The notes beneath the pieces were generated by a model. It was not told where the DNA came from, made no database searches, and was given only the letters and a program-made list of their open reading frames with translations. From the NCBI RefSeq assembly GCF_025370875.1, contig NZ_JAMXFD010000005.1, positions 124,001 through 188,000 on the forward strand: DNA of 64,000 nucleotides. The letters are read 5' to 3'. Below, one piece after another: positions 27,593 through 37,035 of the stretch; position 1 is the first letter of the stretch; each line of letters begins with the position of its first letter. Position numbers and translations under genes: made by a program. This stretch comes from Laspinema palackyanum D2c (GTDB lineage Bacteria; Cyanobacteriota; Cyanobacteriia; Cyanobacteriales; Laspinemataceae).

Positions 27593-29578
27593 CTAGGGAG
27601 TCGGGGGGCGACGAGCAACCACCCGGTAGACATCAACCGTTTGTTGTTTCCCTTTGAGGGCCAAGGGTCCCCAGTGTTCCACAAAAAACTCGTCCTGGAT
27701 ATGAATCAGGGTTTCGTAGGCAATGAGTACGCGACAAATACTGGATTGTCGGTCTTTCTCACAGCTTTCTAAGCGAGAGGCGATATTAACGCTATCGCCG
27801 ATAATGCCGTATTCTTGGCGTTCTTTTCCCCCTAGGCTACCGGCAACCACCGCCCCGGTAAAAATTCCGACGCGCATCTGAATCACGGGGAGGCCGCGTT
27901 TTTGCCAGTTGCGGTTGAGTTCTTGGAGGCGATCGCCCATTGCCAGACCCGAGGCGACAGCATTGCGAGCATCCCGGGCGATATCTGCACTGGACTGACG
28001 AGGCAGGGGAACCCCAAACGCCGCCATAATGCCATCCCCAGTAAATTTGTTAATAATTCCTTGATGGTCTTGGACCACTTGACTGAGAACATCCAAGTAT
28101 TCGTTTAGCCACTCTAGGAGGGCTTCGGGGGGCATTTGCTCTGAGATGGTGCTGAAGTCCTTGAGGTCGGTAAATAACATGGTGGCGGTCAGTTTTTGAC
28201 CGGGAAGTTTACCATCTTTGAGCAGGCGATCTCGGTTTTCCCAAAGGGCATCGGCCACTTCTGGAGAGGCATTTTGTCCTAAAAGTTTCATGACGATCTG
28301 CTGTTGCTGTCCCGACTGGTAAGCCCGAAAGGCAACCACCCCGGCTACGGCGATCGCCAAACCAACCAGAGGTGCCACCACCGGCACCCAACCCGCTTGG
28401 CTAAACAGAATCCAACTGGCTAAAAATAAACTCCCCGCGCTGACCCCAGTGACCCCGGGCAAAATTAAGGGATGCCGAATCAGCCAACCGATGGTCCCGC
28501 CCACAGCGATCCAGCCGATCACCCAAAGCACTTCGGCCCACTCCGACCACACCCAAAATAAAGGCCGCCCGTCTAAGACGGCAGTCAATAACTGACTGAG
28601 CATTTGGGCATGAATCAATACCCCGGGCATAAAGGGATTGTTCTCTACCGAACTATAGGGGGTCTGGTGTACATCTTTAATACTTGGGGCGGTGGTCCCG
28701 ATGACAATAATTTTATCCCGGATCCATTCGGGTTCTAGGCGATCGGCTAGGACTTCCGACAAGGGAATGGACGGGGCTACCTCCTTTCGAGACCGATAAT
28801 TGAGGAGAATCTGGAAGCCTTGAGCATCCAGGTGGGTATAACCTCCAGAGTTGGACTGCAATGGCGCTAGTACGGCTTTTCCCCAGACGATTTGACCGGG
28901 TTGGGTTTCACTGGGTTGGGGAGAAAATCCCTGGTCCCCTAGATAGAGCATCGCCAGTTGGAGGGAAAAAGAAAAGTTAGTTTCCCCATTGAGTACGAAG
29001 CTCATTAAATTCCGGCGAATCGGTCCATCGGGATCGCTTACCAAGTCATTAAAGCCGATGCGTTCTGCGGGGACAGTCGGCGGTGGGTTCACCCCGGGGG
29101 AATCGTTTCTAATGGCGATGATATTCGGGGCGTCTAATTCTTTGAGCAGTTCAGGATGTCCCGGGGGTTGGGGGAGGTCCCGATACAGGTCCAAGCCGAT
29201 CGCCACGGGTTCATATCGTTGCAAATTCTCCAAGGCCTGGGCCAGGGTGCGATCGGATAGGGGCCATCCCTCGGCCTGAATGTCTTCTTCAGAGATCGTC
29301 ACGATCGCAATCCGAGGATCCGGGGGCTCATCCACACGCCACTGCATCAGCCGATCATAAACCATCAGTTCCCCATGTTGGAAACCTCCGAGTTGCCGGA
29401 CTCCCAGCACAACACCGGAGGTACAAAGGGTCGCCATCCCGACCACCGCTACCCCCGTCAAATCGGGCAGTTTTTTCTGAATCTGGCGCAAGAACTTGGC
29501 AAACACAGATCTCCTACTGTGATTTAATCTTTTAGATTCGTGGGTTTGATCAAGAAACTCTTGATTTTGGCGTACCAT
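27593..29578 (-). CDS. CHASE2-domain class III adenylate cyclase
   Basis: This makes cAMP from ATP. I start at ATG 29578 (661 residues); the frame stays open to a TTG at 29674. A first transmembrane helix (about 35-55) leads to an extracytoplasmic CHASE2 sensor (VYDRLMQWRVDEPPDPRIAI, IGLDLYRDLPQP, FMPGVLIHAQMLSQLL), then three more membrane helices. The cytoplasmic cyclase domain carries the metal-binding aspartates in LFTDLKDFS and TGDGIM, the adenine-specifying Lys in NKFTGDG and Asp in GIIGDSVN, and the transition-state Asn/Arg in VNIASRLES. All catalytic residues are present, so an active adenylate rather than guanylate cyclase is expected. The DUF928 gene lies downstream. Confidence 0.93.
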   Translation of the reverse strand: MVRQNQEFLDQTHESKRLNHSRRSVFAKFLRQIQKKLPDLTGVAVVGMATLCTSGVVLGVRQLGGFQHGELMVYDRLMQWRVDEPPDPRIAIVTISEEDIQAEGWPLSDRTLAQALENLQRYEPVAIGLDLYRDLPQPPGHPELLKELDAPNIIAIRNDSPGVNPPPTVPAERIGFNDLVSDPDGPIRRNLMSFVLNGETNFSFSLQLAMLYLGDQGFSPQPSETQPGQIVWGKAVLAPLQSNSGGYTHLDAQGFQILLNYRSRKEVAPSIPLSEVLADRLEPEWIRDKIIVIGTTAPSIKDVHQTPYSSVENNPFMPGVLIHAQMLSQLLTAVLDGRPLFWVWSEWAEVLWVIGWIAVGGTIGWLIRHPLILPGVTGVSAGSLFLASWILFSQAGWVPVVAPLVGLAIAVAGVVAFRAYQSGQQQQIVMKLLGQNASPEVADALWENRDRLLKDGKLPGQKLTATMLFTDLKDFSTISEQMPPEALLEWLNEYLDVLSQVVQDHQGIINKFTGDGIMAAFGVPLPRQSSADIARDARNAVASGLAMGDRLQELNRNWQKRGLPVIQMRVGIFTGAVVAGSLGGKERQEYGIIGDSVNIASRLESCEKDRQSSICRVLIAYETLIHIQDEFFVEHWGPLALKGKQQTVDVYRVVARRPPTP

Positions 29579-29992
29579 AGCAGCGATTATTCCCGAACGG
29601 TCAACCCAGGATACCCCTGTTTTTTTGACAGTATGACATGATTTTAACCCGGAGTGAGGGGTCAGACCCTTCAATTGCCCTAGAGGAGGCGATCGCCAAA
29701 TTTTTAGGAATTCTCCCAGGATTTCCGAAGCCCTTTGCAGTGGATTTGCCTGATATAAACACCCGCTATTTTTCAGTTAAACAACTCCCCAAATTAAGCA
29801 AGGCTTAAATAATCGGGAATAGCTCGAAGAAATAGAATAAAAAATTCCTTGCATCTCTAAATTATTATTTTTTCGAGGAGTGATGAACACAACAGAAAGG
29901 GCGCTTTCGGTTTAGGTGGCTCCACAATTGGGGAGAGTTGAGGGGTCAGTGGTCAATTAAACTGCACTCAACTCCCCCATTCTCCCAATCGC
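29579..29992. other. Intergenic region between cyclase and PSII S4 genes
   Basis: About 410 bases without a supported gene. It should hold the cyclase promoter; an AT-rich stretch at 29760-29885 is the likeliest place. Confidence 0.35.
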
Positions 29993-30772
29993 TTACAAAT
30001 ACCGGGTAAGCTGAATCCGATAGCGTTCTTTTTTCGTAACTTGAACTTCTCCAACTTCCAGGCGTCCTTTCCCGCGAATGGCGATTAAATCGTTAGGTTT
30101 AACTTGGTAACTGGTTTGAGAGATGTCTTTCCAGTTAACGCGGACATCTCCGCTATTAATTAAATCGGCCATTTTGCTGCGAGACATCCCGAATCCAGCA
30201 GAGGCGATCGCATCTAAGCGCATGGATGCCTCGACGGTGGTTAACTCTTTCTTTTTGGGTTCGCGAATTTTCAATTCCCCCAACTCGATGCGCTGGGTTT
30301 TCACTGGGACCGATCGCACCTGGGTTAAACTCATCTCCAAAAATTCCACCAGATCCGGGGAGACGATCGCCTGTGCACCGCGTTCCCCCAGGACAATAAT
30401 ATCTCCGACTTTTTCGCGCACAATGCCGGTCCCCAAGATAGACCCTAAAAAGTCCCGGTGACTGGCGGAATCAAACAAAAAGTTACCGGCAATTTCTAAC
30501 GTCGCTAAGGGGACACTGGTGGCATCTAAAGGTAAATCGACGCGGGCGATCGCCACCCGTTGTCGTTCCGCCTGGGGATATCCCCCGAATGCTACCAGAT
30601 GAACCTCCGTCAGGCGATTGAACGCTGTCTGGGTTTCCATCAGTTCGATCGGGGAAAGAAAATCCGTCACCGCCACTTCCCAAGTTTTAATCGCGCGATC
30701 GGCCAGATCCAGGATGTGAGCCATTTGCTCACGATTTTCAACACCTTTTAATAGTTCTTCCCTTGGTAGCAT
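29993..30772 (-). CDS. Photosystem II S4 domain protein
   Basis: This 259-residue protein belongs to the cyanobacterial and plastid family known as photosystem II S4 domain protein, related to YlmH. The N-terminal YlmH-like domain includes FGGYPQAERQRVAI and FLGSILGTGIVREKVGDIIV. The C-terminal S4 RNA-binding domain starts at MRLDAIASAGFGMSRSKMAD and continues with NSGDVRVNWKDISQTSYQVK. The S4 domain predicts binding of structured RNA, perhaps ribosomal; the link to photosystem II in the family name is by association. It is a single-gene unit ahead of the cyclase. Confidence 0.93.
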   Translation of the reverse strand: MLPREELLKGVENREQMAHILDLADRAIKTWEVAVTDFLSPIELMETQTAFNRLTEVHLVAFGGYPQAERQRVAIARVDLPLDATSVPLATLEIAGNFLFDSASHRDFLGSILGTGIVREKVGDIIVLGERGAQAIVSPDLVEFLEMSLTQVRSVPVKTQRIELGELKIREPKKKELTTVEASMRLDAIASAGFGMSRSKMADLINSGDVRVNWKDISQTSYQVKPNDLIAIRGKGRLEVGEVQVTKKERYRIQLTRYL

Positions 30773-31040
30773 TCGTTTACTAATTCTTGCTTTAACACTA
30801 GGGTTTATTTTATCCTTTGAACTCCCTGGTTGACCGGAAAGGGGTAGTATTGCGATCGGTCATCCGGGGTGAGGGGTTCGCGATCGTCCTCTCCTCCACT
30901 TAGGGTCATGCACCTCAACCTTGAACCCGTGGGGTGGAAAAAGATTCTCCCTCCAGTTCCCCCAATCTTGTCCCACCTAAGCTAAATATTAGAGAGGGCT
31001 CGTTTTCTCCCCCTAACTGGGATTGGAGTTTTTAAAATGT

Positions 31041-31646
31041 ATGAACAGTGAAGTCATCCCACAGATAGTCGCGTTATACGATCGCATTGATACTGAAACG
31101 GCAGCATTTCAAACAGCAACTGGATTGCACTGTCCACCGGGATGTGGCAAATGCTGTGAAAATCCCGACGTAGAGGCAACGGTCCTAGAAATGATGCCTC
31201 TGGCCCTAGAGTTATGGCGCACTGGAGAAGCGGCAGATTATTTAGAACGCCTTTCTACTCTGAATGGGTCTGAATCTTGCCTATTTTATCGCCCGGATCC
31301 GTTTGTTCCAGAGAATGGGCGTTGTAGTGTTTATTCCTGGCGACCCACCCTCTGCCGCTTGTTCGCCTTCGCGACGGTGAAGAATAAGCAAGGGAATCCG
31401 GAATTAGCTGCCTGTATCCGCCAAAAGCAGACGATTCCGGAAGAAGTAGAAGGGGCAAAAGAGGCGATCGCCAAAGGGATGAGTGCACCGAATTTTGGAG
31501 AAGTTGCAACGGAGATGGCTAATATTGACCCCTCTCTAGGCAGCGATCGGTTTCCCATTAATCAAGCCTTAGAACGCGCCTTACAACGAGTCGGACTAAT
31601 CGCTCACTTGACCGTTGGAGAACAGGATGGCGACTGGGTGGCTTAA
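31041..31646 (+). CDS. YkgJ family cysteine-cluster protein
   Basis: The 201-residue protein carries the YkgJ (DUF3109/UPF0153-type) cysteine pattern: CPPGCGKCC near residue 31, then SCLFY, GRCSVYSWRPTLCR and AACIRQ. These cysteines probably bind zinc or an iron-sulfur cluster. I chose ATG 31041, with GGAG twelve bases upstream, over the TTG at 31023, which would overlap that site. Function in the family is unknown; a role in metal-cluster handling is inferred from the motif. Downstream is a cluster of AACGACTTCAGTCGTT repeats. Confidence 0.9.
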   Translation: MNSEVIPQIVALYDRIDTETAAFQTATGLHCPPGCGKCCENPDVEATVLEMMPLALELWRTGEAADYLERLSTLNGSESCLFYRPDPFVPENGRCSVYSWRPTLCRLFAFATVKNKQGNPELAACIRQKQTIPEEVEGAKEAIAKGMSAPNFGEVATEMANIDPSLGSDRFPINQALERALQRVGLIAHLTVGEQDGDWVA

Positions 31647-31736
31647 CAGTACGGAGTCTCAATAAGCAGCTCAAAAATGACTGAATTCGTAATCCCAAAC
31701 CATAAAGAAACCACTAAAATTGTAGTTTCCCCGTTT

Positions 31737-31986
31737 GTAGTAACGACTTCAGTCGTTTCCGGATTTCCCAATTTCAGTATTCCTAAAAATTAACGCTATT
31801 TACGAAGATAAAAGAACGACTGAAGTCGTTACTACGAACAAAGAGAAATTATCCCCGTTCGTAGTAACGACTTCAGTCGTTTCCGGGCCTTAACTTTAGG
31901 GATAAACCCCAGACTGGGCCAACAATGCCCGAGGGAAGAAACGACTAAAGTCGTTACTACGAACGGGGAGAACGACTGAAGTCGTT
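31737..31986. repeat. AACGACTTCAGTCGTT repeat cluster 1
   Basis: Four copies of a 21-base element with the core palindrome AACGACTTCAGTCGTT preceded by GTAGT lie at 31737-31757 (plus), 31815-31835 (minus), 31861-31881 (plus) and 31940-31960 (minus), with an additional core at 31971-31986. Alternating orientation lets neighbouring copies pair into long hairpins. It lies between two convergent genes. The same element occurs at 48851-48968 and 60108-60160. Confidence 0.9.
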
Positions 31987-32022
31987 TTCAAATTTAATAA
32001 ATCCTGCAAGTTCCTACTATTT

Positions 32023-32529
32023 TTATTCTTCCAAATAGCTTTTCAAACCTTCTAAGTCAAGCTTTCGCAAAATCAAACTAGCTTGATTAATTGCCCGGGG
32101 GGAACCGTTAACCACAATCAAGTATTTGCCTTGATTGAGGCGATTGCGGTAGGGTAAGGCATCGCCACTGCCGAAGGCAACTCCGGCACCGCCTCCGACA
32201 AAAAAGCTTCCCATTGCACCGGCAACTGCCCCACAGAATCCGCCTACGACATGATTGCCAATTTCCCCGGCCCAACTAAAGGTTTGCAAACCTGAAATGA
32301 CACTAAAGATAATTCCGGCAACAAAGCCAAAGGGAATTAACCAAGTTGCCATCAATTTACTTTGTTTAATTGCTTGTTCGTTGGGGTCGATTAAGCCATA
32401 TTCATCCGCACTTTTATAACCCCTACCCAAAATAGAGACTTGGTTGAGGGGAAAGCCTTCTGTTTCGAGGACAGAGTAAGCGGTTTCTGCCTGAATCCGG
32501 TCTGATACAACAGCAACGAGATAATTCAT
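32023..32529 (-). CDS. Cyanobacterial membrane protein of general-stress-protein type
   Basis: The 168-residue protein opens with a ferredoxin-like alpha/beta segment (NYLVAVVSDRIQAETAYSVL, FPLNQVSILGRGY) and has two glycine-rich hydrophobic stretches (WLIPFGFVAGIIFSVISGL and GGFCGAVAGAMGSFFVGGGA). It ends with a second alpha/beta segment (GKYLIVVNGSPRAINQASLI). This layout is shared by proteins related to general stress protein 17M and DUF1269-type membrane proteins. No catalytic motif is visible. It could sense or buffer stress at the membrane, but that is only suggested by family resemblance. It converges on the YkgJ gene across the repeat cluster. Confidence 0.8.
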   Translation of the reverse strand: MNYLVAVVSDRIQAETAYSVLETEGFPLNQVSILGRGYKSADEYGLIDPNEQAIKQSKLMATWLIPFGFVAGIIFSVISGLQTFSWAGEIGNHVVGGFCGAVAGAMGSFFVGGGAGVAFGSGDALPYRNRLNQGKYLIVVNGSPRAINQASLILRKLDLEGLKSYLEE

Positions 32530-32987
32530 GGAGGAAATCTATGAGGTTAATATACGGTTCTAAGGATGGATTGAGGGGTGCCGATCGCCTAGGCGTGGGA
32601 ACCCTCTCTCGGTTCATTTTAGATCGAGTTGGGTCCGAAGGCCGGTGAGAGGGAAACGACTGAGGCCGGGATCCAGGAGGAAGGAGGGAAGAAACCCCTC
32701 GGCGTGCGGAAAGCAGAACAAAAATTCCAGTCCCTGAAACCTTAAAAATTTTAGGTCATTGAGCTATAGCAGACCCTTTCCAGTTAAAATGACCTACTGC
32801 AACAAGTCTGCCCAGTAGACCGAAGAGAGCGAGATTGCACTGCGATCGCCAAGCGTCTCGGAACGAGAATCGCCAAGCGTCTCGGAACGAGAATCGCCCC
32901 TCCCTCGGACTCACCCAGACCCGTTGCCGCCCGAAACTCCCCGGTAAGAGGAGACTGCTGTTGTTTGTTGCCACCTAAAAGCTGACC
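32530..32987. other. Divergent region upstream of serA with a tandem duplication
   Basis: About 460 bases without a supported gene. The opposing minus-strand open frames are low-complexity. Holds the serA promoter and the duplicated 24-base unit at 32845-32898. Confidence 0.4.
32845..32898. repeat. Two tandem copies of a 24-bp hairpin unit
   Basis: The unit CGCCAAGCGTCTCGGAACGA plus GAAT occurs twice in direct tandem (32847-32870, 32871-32894) and each has the small palindrome TCTCG-GAA-CGAGA. It lies 90 to 140 bases upstream of serA. Possible operator pair, or simply a mobile-repeat remnant. Confidence 0.75.
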
Positions 32988-34571
32988 ATGCCCAAGGTTC
33001 TTGTCTCCGATCCCATAGACCAAGCTGGACTGGATATCCTCTCCCAAGTTGCCCAAGTTGATGTGAAAACAGGGCTATCCAACGAAGAATTAGTTCAGAT
33101 TATCCCCGAATACGATGCCCTGATGATTCGTTCGGGGACCCGAGTCACCCCAGAAATTATCGAAGCCGGTAACCAACTTAAAATTATTGGTCGTGCCGGA
33201 GTCGGTGTGGATAATGTCGATGTTCCTTCTGCCACCCGTAAAGGGATTGTGGTGGTGAACTCCCCGGAAGGAAACACCATTGCTGCTGCGGAACACGCCC
33301 TAGCGATGATGCTCTCCCTTTCTCGCTACATTCCCGATGCCAACCACTCGGTTAAAAATGGCAAATGGGACCGCAAAAGCTATGTCGGTGCAGAGGTCTA
33401 CAAAAAGACCCTCGGCATTGTGGGATTAGGCAAAATTGGCTCCCATGTTGCGGCAGCGGCGAAAGCGATGGGGATGAAGTTGCTGGCTTATGATCCGTTT
33501 ATTTCCATTGAACGGGCGGATCATCTCGGATGCCGGTTAGTCGATATGGATTTACTATTCCGGGAATCCGACTACATCACCCTGCATATTCCCAAAACCC
33601 CAGAAACGGCTAATCTGATTAATGCCGAAGCCCTCGCTAAGATGAAACCCACGGTGCGGATTATCAACTGCGCTAGAGGGGGCATTATTGATGAAGCGGC
33701 TTTAGCTGAGGCATTGAAAGAGGGACGAATTGGAGGGGCCGCCCTTGATGTTTATGAAAATGAACCCTTAGAAGCGGATTCTCCCTTGCGGAGTCTGGGG
33801 AAAGAAGCGATTCTGACGCCACACTTAGGGGCTTCTACGGCAGAAGCACAAATCAATGTGGCGATCGATGTTGCGGAACAAATTAGAGATGTCCTTCTGG
33901 GGTTACCGGCGCGATCGGCGGTGAATATCCCCGGTTTGTACCCCGATGCTTTGGAAAAACTCCGTCCCTATCTGCAACTGGCAGAAAACCTTGGGAATTT
34001 GGTGGGTCAGTTGGCTGGGGGTCGGGTCGAGTTGCTGAATGTGCGTCTCCAAGGCGAGTTGGCAGATAATAACAGTCAACCGATTGTGGTGGCAGCCCTG
34101 AAAGGGTTACTCTCCCAAGCATTACGCGAACGGGTGAATTATGTGAATGCCAGCATTGAAGCGAAAGAACGAGGCATTCGCATTATTGAAACTCGGGATG
34201 GTTCCATTCGTGATTACACGGGTTCTCTGCACCTAGAGGCTAAGGGTGCCCTTGGGGACCACTCGGTAACGGGTGCGCTGTTAGGGGATGGGGAAATTCG
34301 GATTACGGATATTGATGAGTTTCCGATTAATGTCCCCCCGACTCACCATATGTTGTTTACTCGCCACCGGGATATGCCGGGAATTATTGGCAAAATTGGC
34401 TCTTTGTTGGGCAGTTTTAATGTCAATATTGCCAGTATGCAGGTGGGGCGCAAAATCGTGCGTGGGGATGCGGTGATGGTATTGAGCCTGGATGACCCCC
34501 TGCCGGAAGGGATTTTAGCAGAAATTATGAAGGTTCCAGGTATTCGGGATGCCTATACGGTAATGTTATAG
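32988..34571 (+). CDS. serA: D-3-phosphoglycerate dehydrogenase
   Basis: This oxidises 3-phosphoglycerate with NAD+ to phosphohydroxypyruvate, the first step of serine synthesis. The 527-residue protein is the long form. It has a substrate- and NAD-binding 2-hydroxyacid dehydrogenase core (LGIVGLGKIGSHVAAAAKAM as the Rossmann motif, ARGGIIDE, and the catalytic His in TPHLGAST). An intervening allosteric substrate-binding domain follows, and a C-terminal ACT domain begins at HHMLFTRHRDMPGIIGKIGS. The ACT domain normally binds serine for feedback control. prmA follows on the same strand after 257 bases, and glyA, the next step in serine metabolism, is elsewhere in the window. The call is secure. 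Confidence 0.98.
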   Translation: MPKVLVSDPIDQAGLDILSQVAQVDVKTGLSNEELVQIIPEYDALMIRSGTRVTPEIIEAGNQLKIIGRAGVGVDNVDVPSATRKGIVVVNSPEGNTIAAAEHALAMMLSLSRYIPDANHSVKNGKWDRKSYVGAEVYKKTLGIVGLGKIGSHVAAAAKAMGMKLLAYDPFISIERADHLGCRLVDMDLLFRESDYITLHIPKTPETANLINAEALAKMKPTVRIINCARGGIIDEAALAEALKEGRIGGAALDVYENEPLEADSPLRSLGKEAILTPHLGASTAEAQINVAIDVAEQIRDVLLGLPARSAVNIPGLYPDALEKLRPYLQLAENLGNLVGQLAGGRVELLNVRLQGELADNNSQPIVVAALKGLLSQALRERVNYVNASIEAKERGIRIIETRDGSIRDYTGSLHLEAKGALGDHSVTGALLGDGEIRITDIDEFPINVPPTHHMLFTRHRDMPGIIGKIGSLLGSFNVNIASMQVGRKIVRGDAVMVLSLDDPLPEGILAEIMKVPGIRDAYTVML

Positions 34572-34828
34572 GAGGAAAAGTTTCCTGAAGGCAGAAGACG
34601 GGTTTTAGATCCCCGGTGTCAGGGTCGGCGCGATCGCAGACTGGATCAAAGATGTGGTTTGAATCCCGATCCGCGAAATTGAAGGGTGATTCGGTTGGGG
34701 ATAGAACCGGGGAACCGTTGATTTCTGCAAGGGTTTGACCCTGACCTGGTGCGATCGCAGGCCAATCCTCTGCTCTGAATCACAATACAAGAACGCAACC
34801 GCAAATCAGGACTCTGAACTCACAGGCT

Positions 34829-35716
34829 ATGGCTAACAACTGGTGGGAAATACAAGTGCTCTGCGATCCGGCGTTAGAAGATTTGGTCTTCTTACGAGTG
34901 GAAACTTTTGGCTGTCGCGGTACTGCCAGTGAGATGAAAGGCCATTCCTGTTTGATTTCTGCCTATCTCCCCCAGGAACGGGCGCATTTATTGGATTTGG
35001 CGGCGTTGTCTTTACTCTTTCGTCAAGATGCTCTATGTGTGAATCTGCCGATTCCCGCAGTCCAATGGAATCTGATTGAGGAGGAGGATTGGTCGAGTAG
35101 TTGGAAGCAACACTGGCATCCCGAAGAAATTGGCGATCGCTTTGTGGTTAACCCCGCATGGCTGCCCATTCCTGAAACCGATCGCCTAGTATTACAATTG
35201 GACCCCGGTGTTGCTTTCGGTACCGGCGCTCATCCTACCACCCAACTCTGTCTCGAAGCTCTGGAAATGCGCCTCGGATACGAAGAAACTCACGCCACGA
35301 TCGCTGATATTGGCTGTGGTTCGGGCATTTTATCCATTGGCGCAATTTTACTCGGGGCTAAGCAGGTTTATGCGGTGGATACGGACCCTCTAGCGGTGAA
35401 ATCGACTCGGCGCAATCGGGAATTAAATCAGATTGATGAGTCGCTTTTACAAGCTCAATTGGGCAGTATTGAGATGGTTAAACAACTTAGTGAGGAACCC
35501 GTTGATGGGATTGTTTGTAATATCCTCGCTGAAGTAATTATCGATTTAATTCCCCAAATGGATGCGATTTCTAAACCGAGCACTTGGGGCATTATTAGTG
35601 GGGTTTTATTAGACCAAGCCAAACCTGTGGCTGATACTCTAGAACAATATGGTTGGGTTGTGGCGACCCTCTGGCGACGCAAAGATTGGTGCTGTTTCAC
35701 GATTCGCCGCAACTAA
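34829..35716 (+). CDS. prmA: Ribosomal protein L11 methyltransferase
   Basis: This trimethylates ribosomal protein L11 using S-adenosylmethionine. The 295-residue protein has the N-terminal L11-recognition domain ([20 protein letters not shown]), the linker [19 protein letters not shown] typical of PrmA, and the Rossmann methyltransferase core with motif [12 protein letters not shown] and [20 protein letters not shown] supplies the (N/D)PP(Y/F)-equivalent motif. Length is normal. The serA-prmA order is common in cyanobacteria. It ends 44 bases from the convergent YdjM-like gene. Confidence 0.97.
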   Translation: MANNWWEIQVLCDPALEDLVFLRVETFGCRGTASEMKGHSCLISAYLPQERAHLLDLAALSLLFRQDALCVNLPIPAVQWNLIEEEDWSSSWKQHWHPEEIGDRFVVNPAWLPIPETDRLVLQLDPGVAFGTGAHPTTQLCLEALEMRLGYEETHATIADIGCGSGILSIGAILLGAKQVYAVDTDPLAVKSTRRNRELNQIDESLLQAQLGSIEMVKQLSEEPVDGIVCNILAEVIIDLIPQMDAISKPSTWGIISGVLLDQAKPVADTLEQYGWVVATLWRRKDWCCFTIRRN

Positions 35717-35759
35717 TCTCCTGCGGTAATTCTGGACTCGGTTAAGTCTTGTCGGAGTT

Positions 35760-36350
35760 TTAGGGAGAGGATTTAAATAACCGAGGACGAGCGTAAATAT
35801 AGAAATAGGCGATCGCAGATAATCCGGCGATCGCCACTATCAGTCCTTTCCCCATTAAAGAAGCGACCCCGGGAAAACTCACTGCCGTTGCCACCCACAC
35901 CGCCACCACTTCTACTCCGGCAACAATTCCCCCATAATGCTGCGGATCCCAATAGGAAATCGGACTAATCAGGCGATAATCGCTGAAGGGAAAAAAGTGC
36001 CGATGGGCATCATCATGATGCACCGGCAAGTCTCCTAACGAATGGAACACCATACTCATAAAGATATATTTTCCCGTTTCCCAACCGCAATAATCAGCCA
36101 AAATTGCCGCAAAAATGGCGACAGGAATCGAATGAAATAAGGCCACCCAATTTTGCAACCCGGGTTGCCAATAACCCTCGCTCCAAATTTGACGTTCCGG
36201 CAGTTTTCTGATGAATTTAGCCCAACCATAAAACAAAAATATGGGGAGGTCCGGAAGAATTGCACCCACCGCGATCGCCAGATTCCCTTGGGGTTGGGAA
36301 AACGGACTGAACAGCGCAAGATTGACGATCGCGTGACTGGGTGTATTCAT
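35760..36350 (-). CDS. YdjM-like membrane protein (putative metal-dependent hydrolase)
   Basis: The 196-residue integral membrane protein has four or five hydrophobic segments and conserved polar residues typical of the YdjM/LexA-regulated membrane hydrolase family: SHAIVNLALF near the N-terminus, AILPDLP, and HSLGDLPVHHDDAHRHFFP with several histidines and aspartates in the membrane region. These residues could bind a metal. No substrate is known for the family. It stands alone between prmA and trxA on the minus strand. Confidence 0.8.
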   Translation of the reverse strand: MNTPSHAIVNLALFSPFSQPQGNLAIAVGAILPDLPIFLFYGWAKFIRKLPERQIWSEGYWQPGLQNWVALFHSIPVAIFAAILADYCGWETGKYIFMSMVFHSLGDLPVHHDDAHRHFFPFSDYRLISPISYWDPQHYGGIVAGVEVVAVWVATAVSFPGVASLMGKGLIVAIAGLSAIAYFYIYARPRLFKSSP

Positions 36351-36494
36351 CAGGCATGGCTTATTGGATATCGGTACTCCCGGTTAGGATATCCCATCCC
36401 GGCCTCAATTTGCTACCCCTTCCCTACATCAGGGTTACCAACCGGAAGTACAATTGATTGAGAGTCGCGCTAACTTCACGTTATCTGGATTCCC

Positions 36495-36812
36495 TTATAG
36501 CAGGGATTCAAGTTTGGGAATAAGCTGTTCTGCGCTGACAAATCCCTCAAATCGCTGGACAGGTTTTCCATTTTTAAATAGAACTAAAGTCGGCAAGGCA
36601 TAGATGCGATGTTCTGTTGCCAGATCGGGGTATTTCTCCGTATCAATTTTAACAACCTGAATCTGATTTTTTAAGCGAGCATTCACTTCATCCAATACGG
36701 GACCCATCATTTGACAGGGACCGCACCAAGCGGCGTAAAAATCCACGAGAACAGGTACTTCGGAATCGGTGAGCATTTCTTCAAAACTGGCAAACTGTTT
36801 TTTAACGGTCAT
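36495..36812 (-). CDS. trxA: Thioredoxin
   Basis: The 105-residue single-domain thioredoxin has the redox motif WCGPC (Cys30 and Cys33), the buried Asp in LVDFYA, the cis-proline in YALPTLVLFKNGKP and a GFVSAEQL C-terminal helix. It reduces disulfides in target enzymes, drawing electrons from ferredoxin- or NADPH-thioredoxin reductase. Length and residues are normal for an m-type-like or x/y-type bacterial thioredoxin; the subtype cannot be fixed without alignment. It is a single-gene unit. Confidence 0.95.
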   Translation of the reverse strand: MTVKKQFASFEEMLTDSEVPVLVDFYAAWCGPCQMMGPVLDEVNARLKNQIQVVKIDTEKYPDLATEHRIYALPTLVLFKNGKPVQRFEGFVSAEQLIPKLESLL

Positions 36813-37035
36813 ACACTTAAACGGCTCTTTTGAACCGAGAATTACAATATCTCTATGATAGCTAGAGCATGAATATCCGGTGGGGGGAGATAAGAAACCG
36901 ATGGATTGTAAGGTGGGAACTCCCCAGCGGATGAGGTATTTATACTGGGAATCAACGGTTAAAGAGTTGATTGGAAACGGTTAAAGGATAGCAAAATTAG
37001 GGAGAATATTGAGGCAACATTGAGAATGCGTCACA

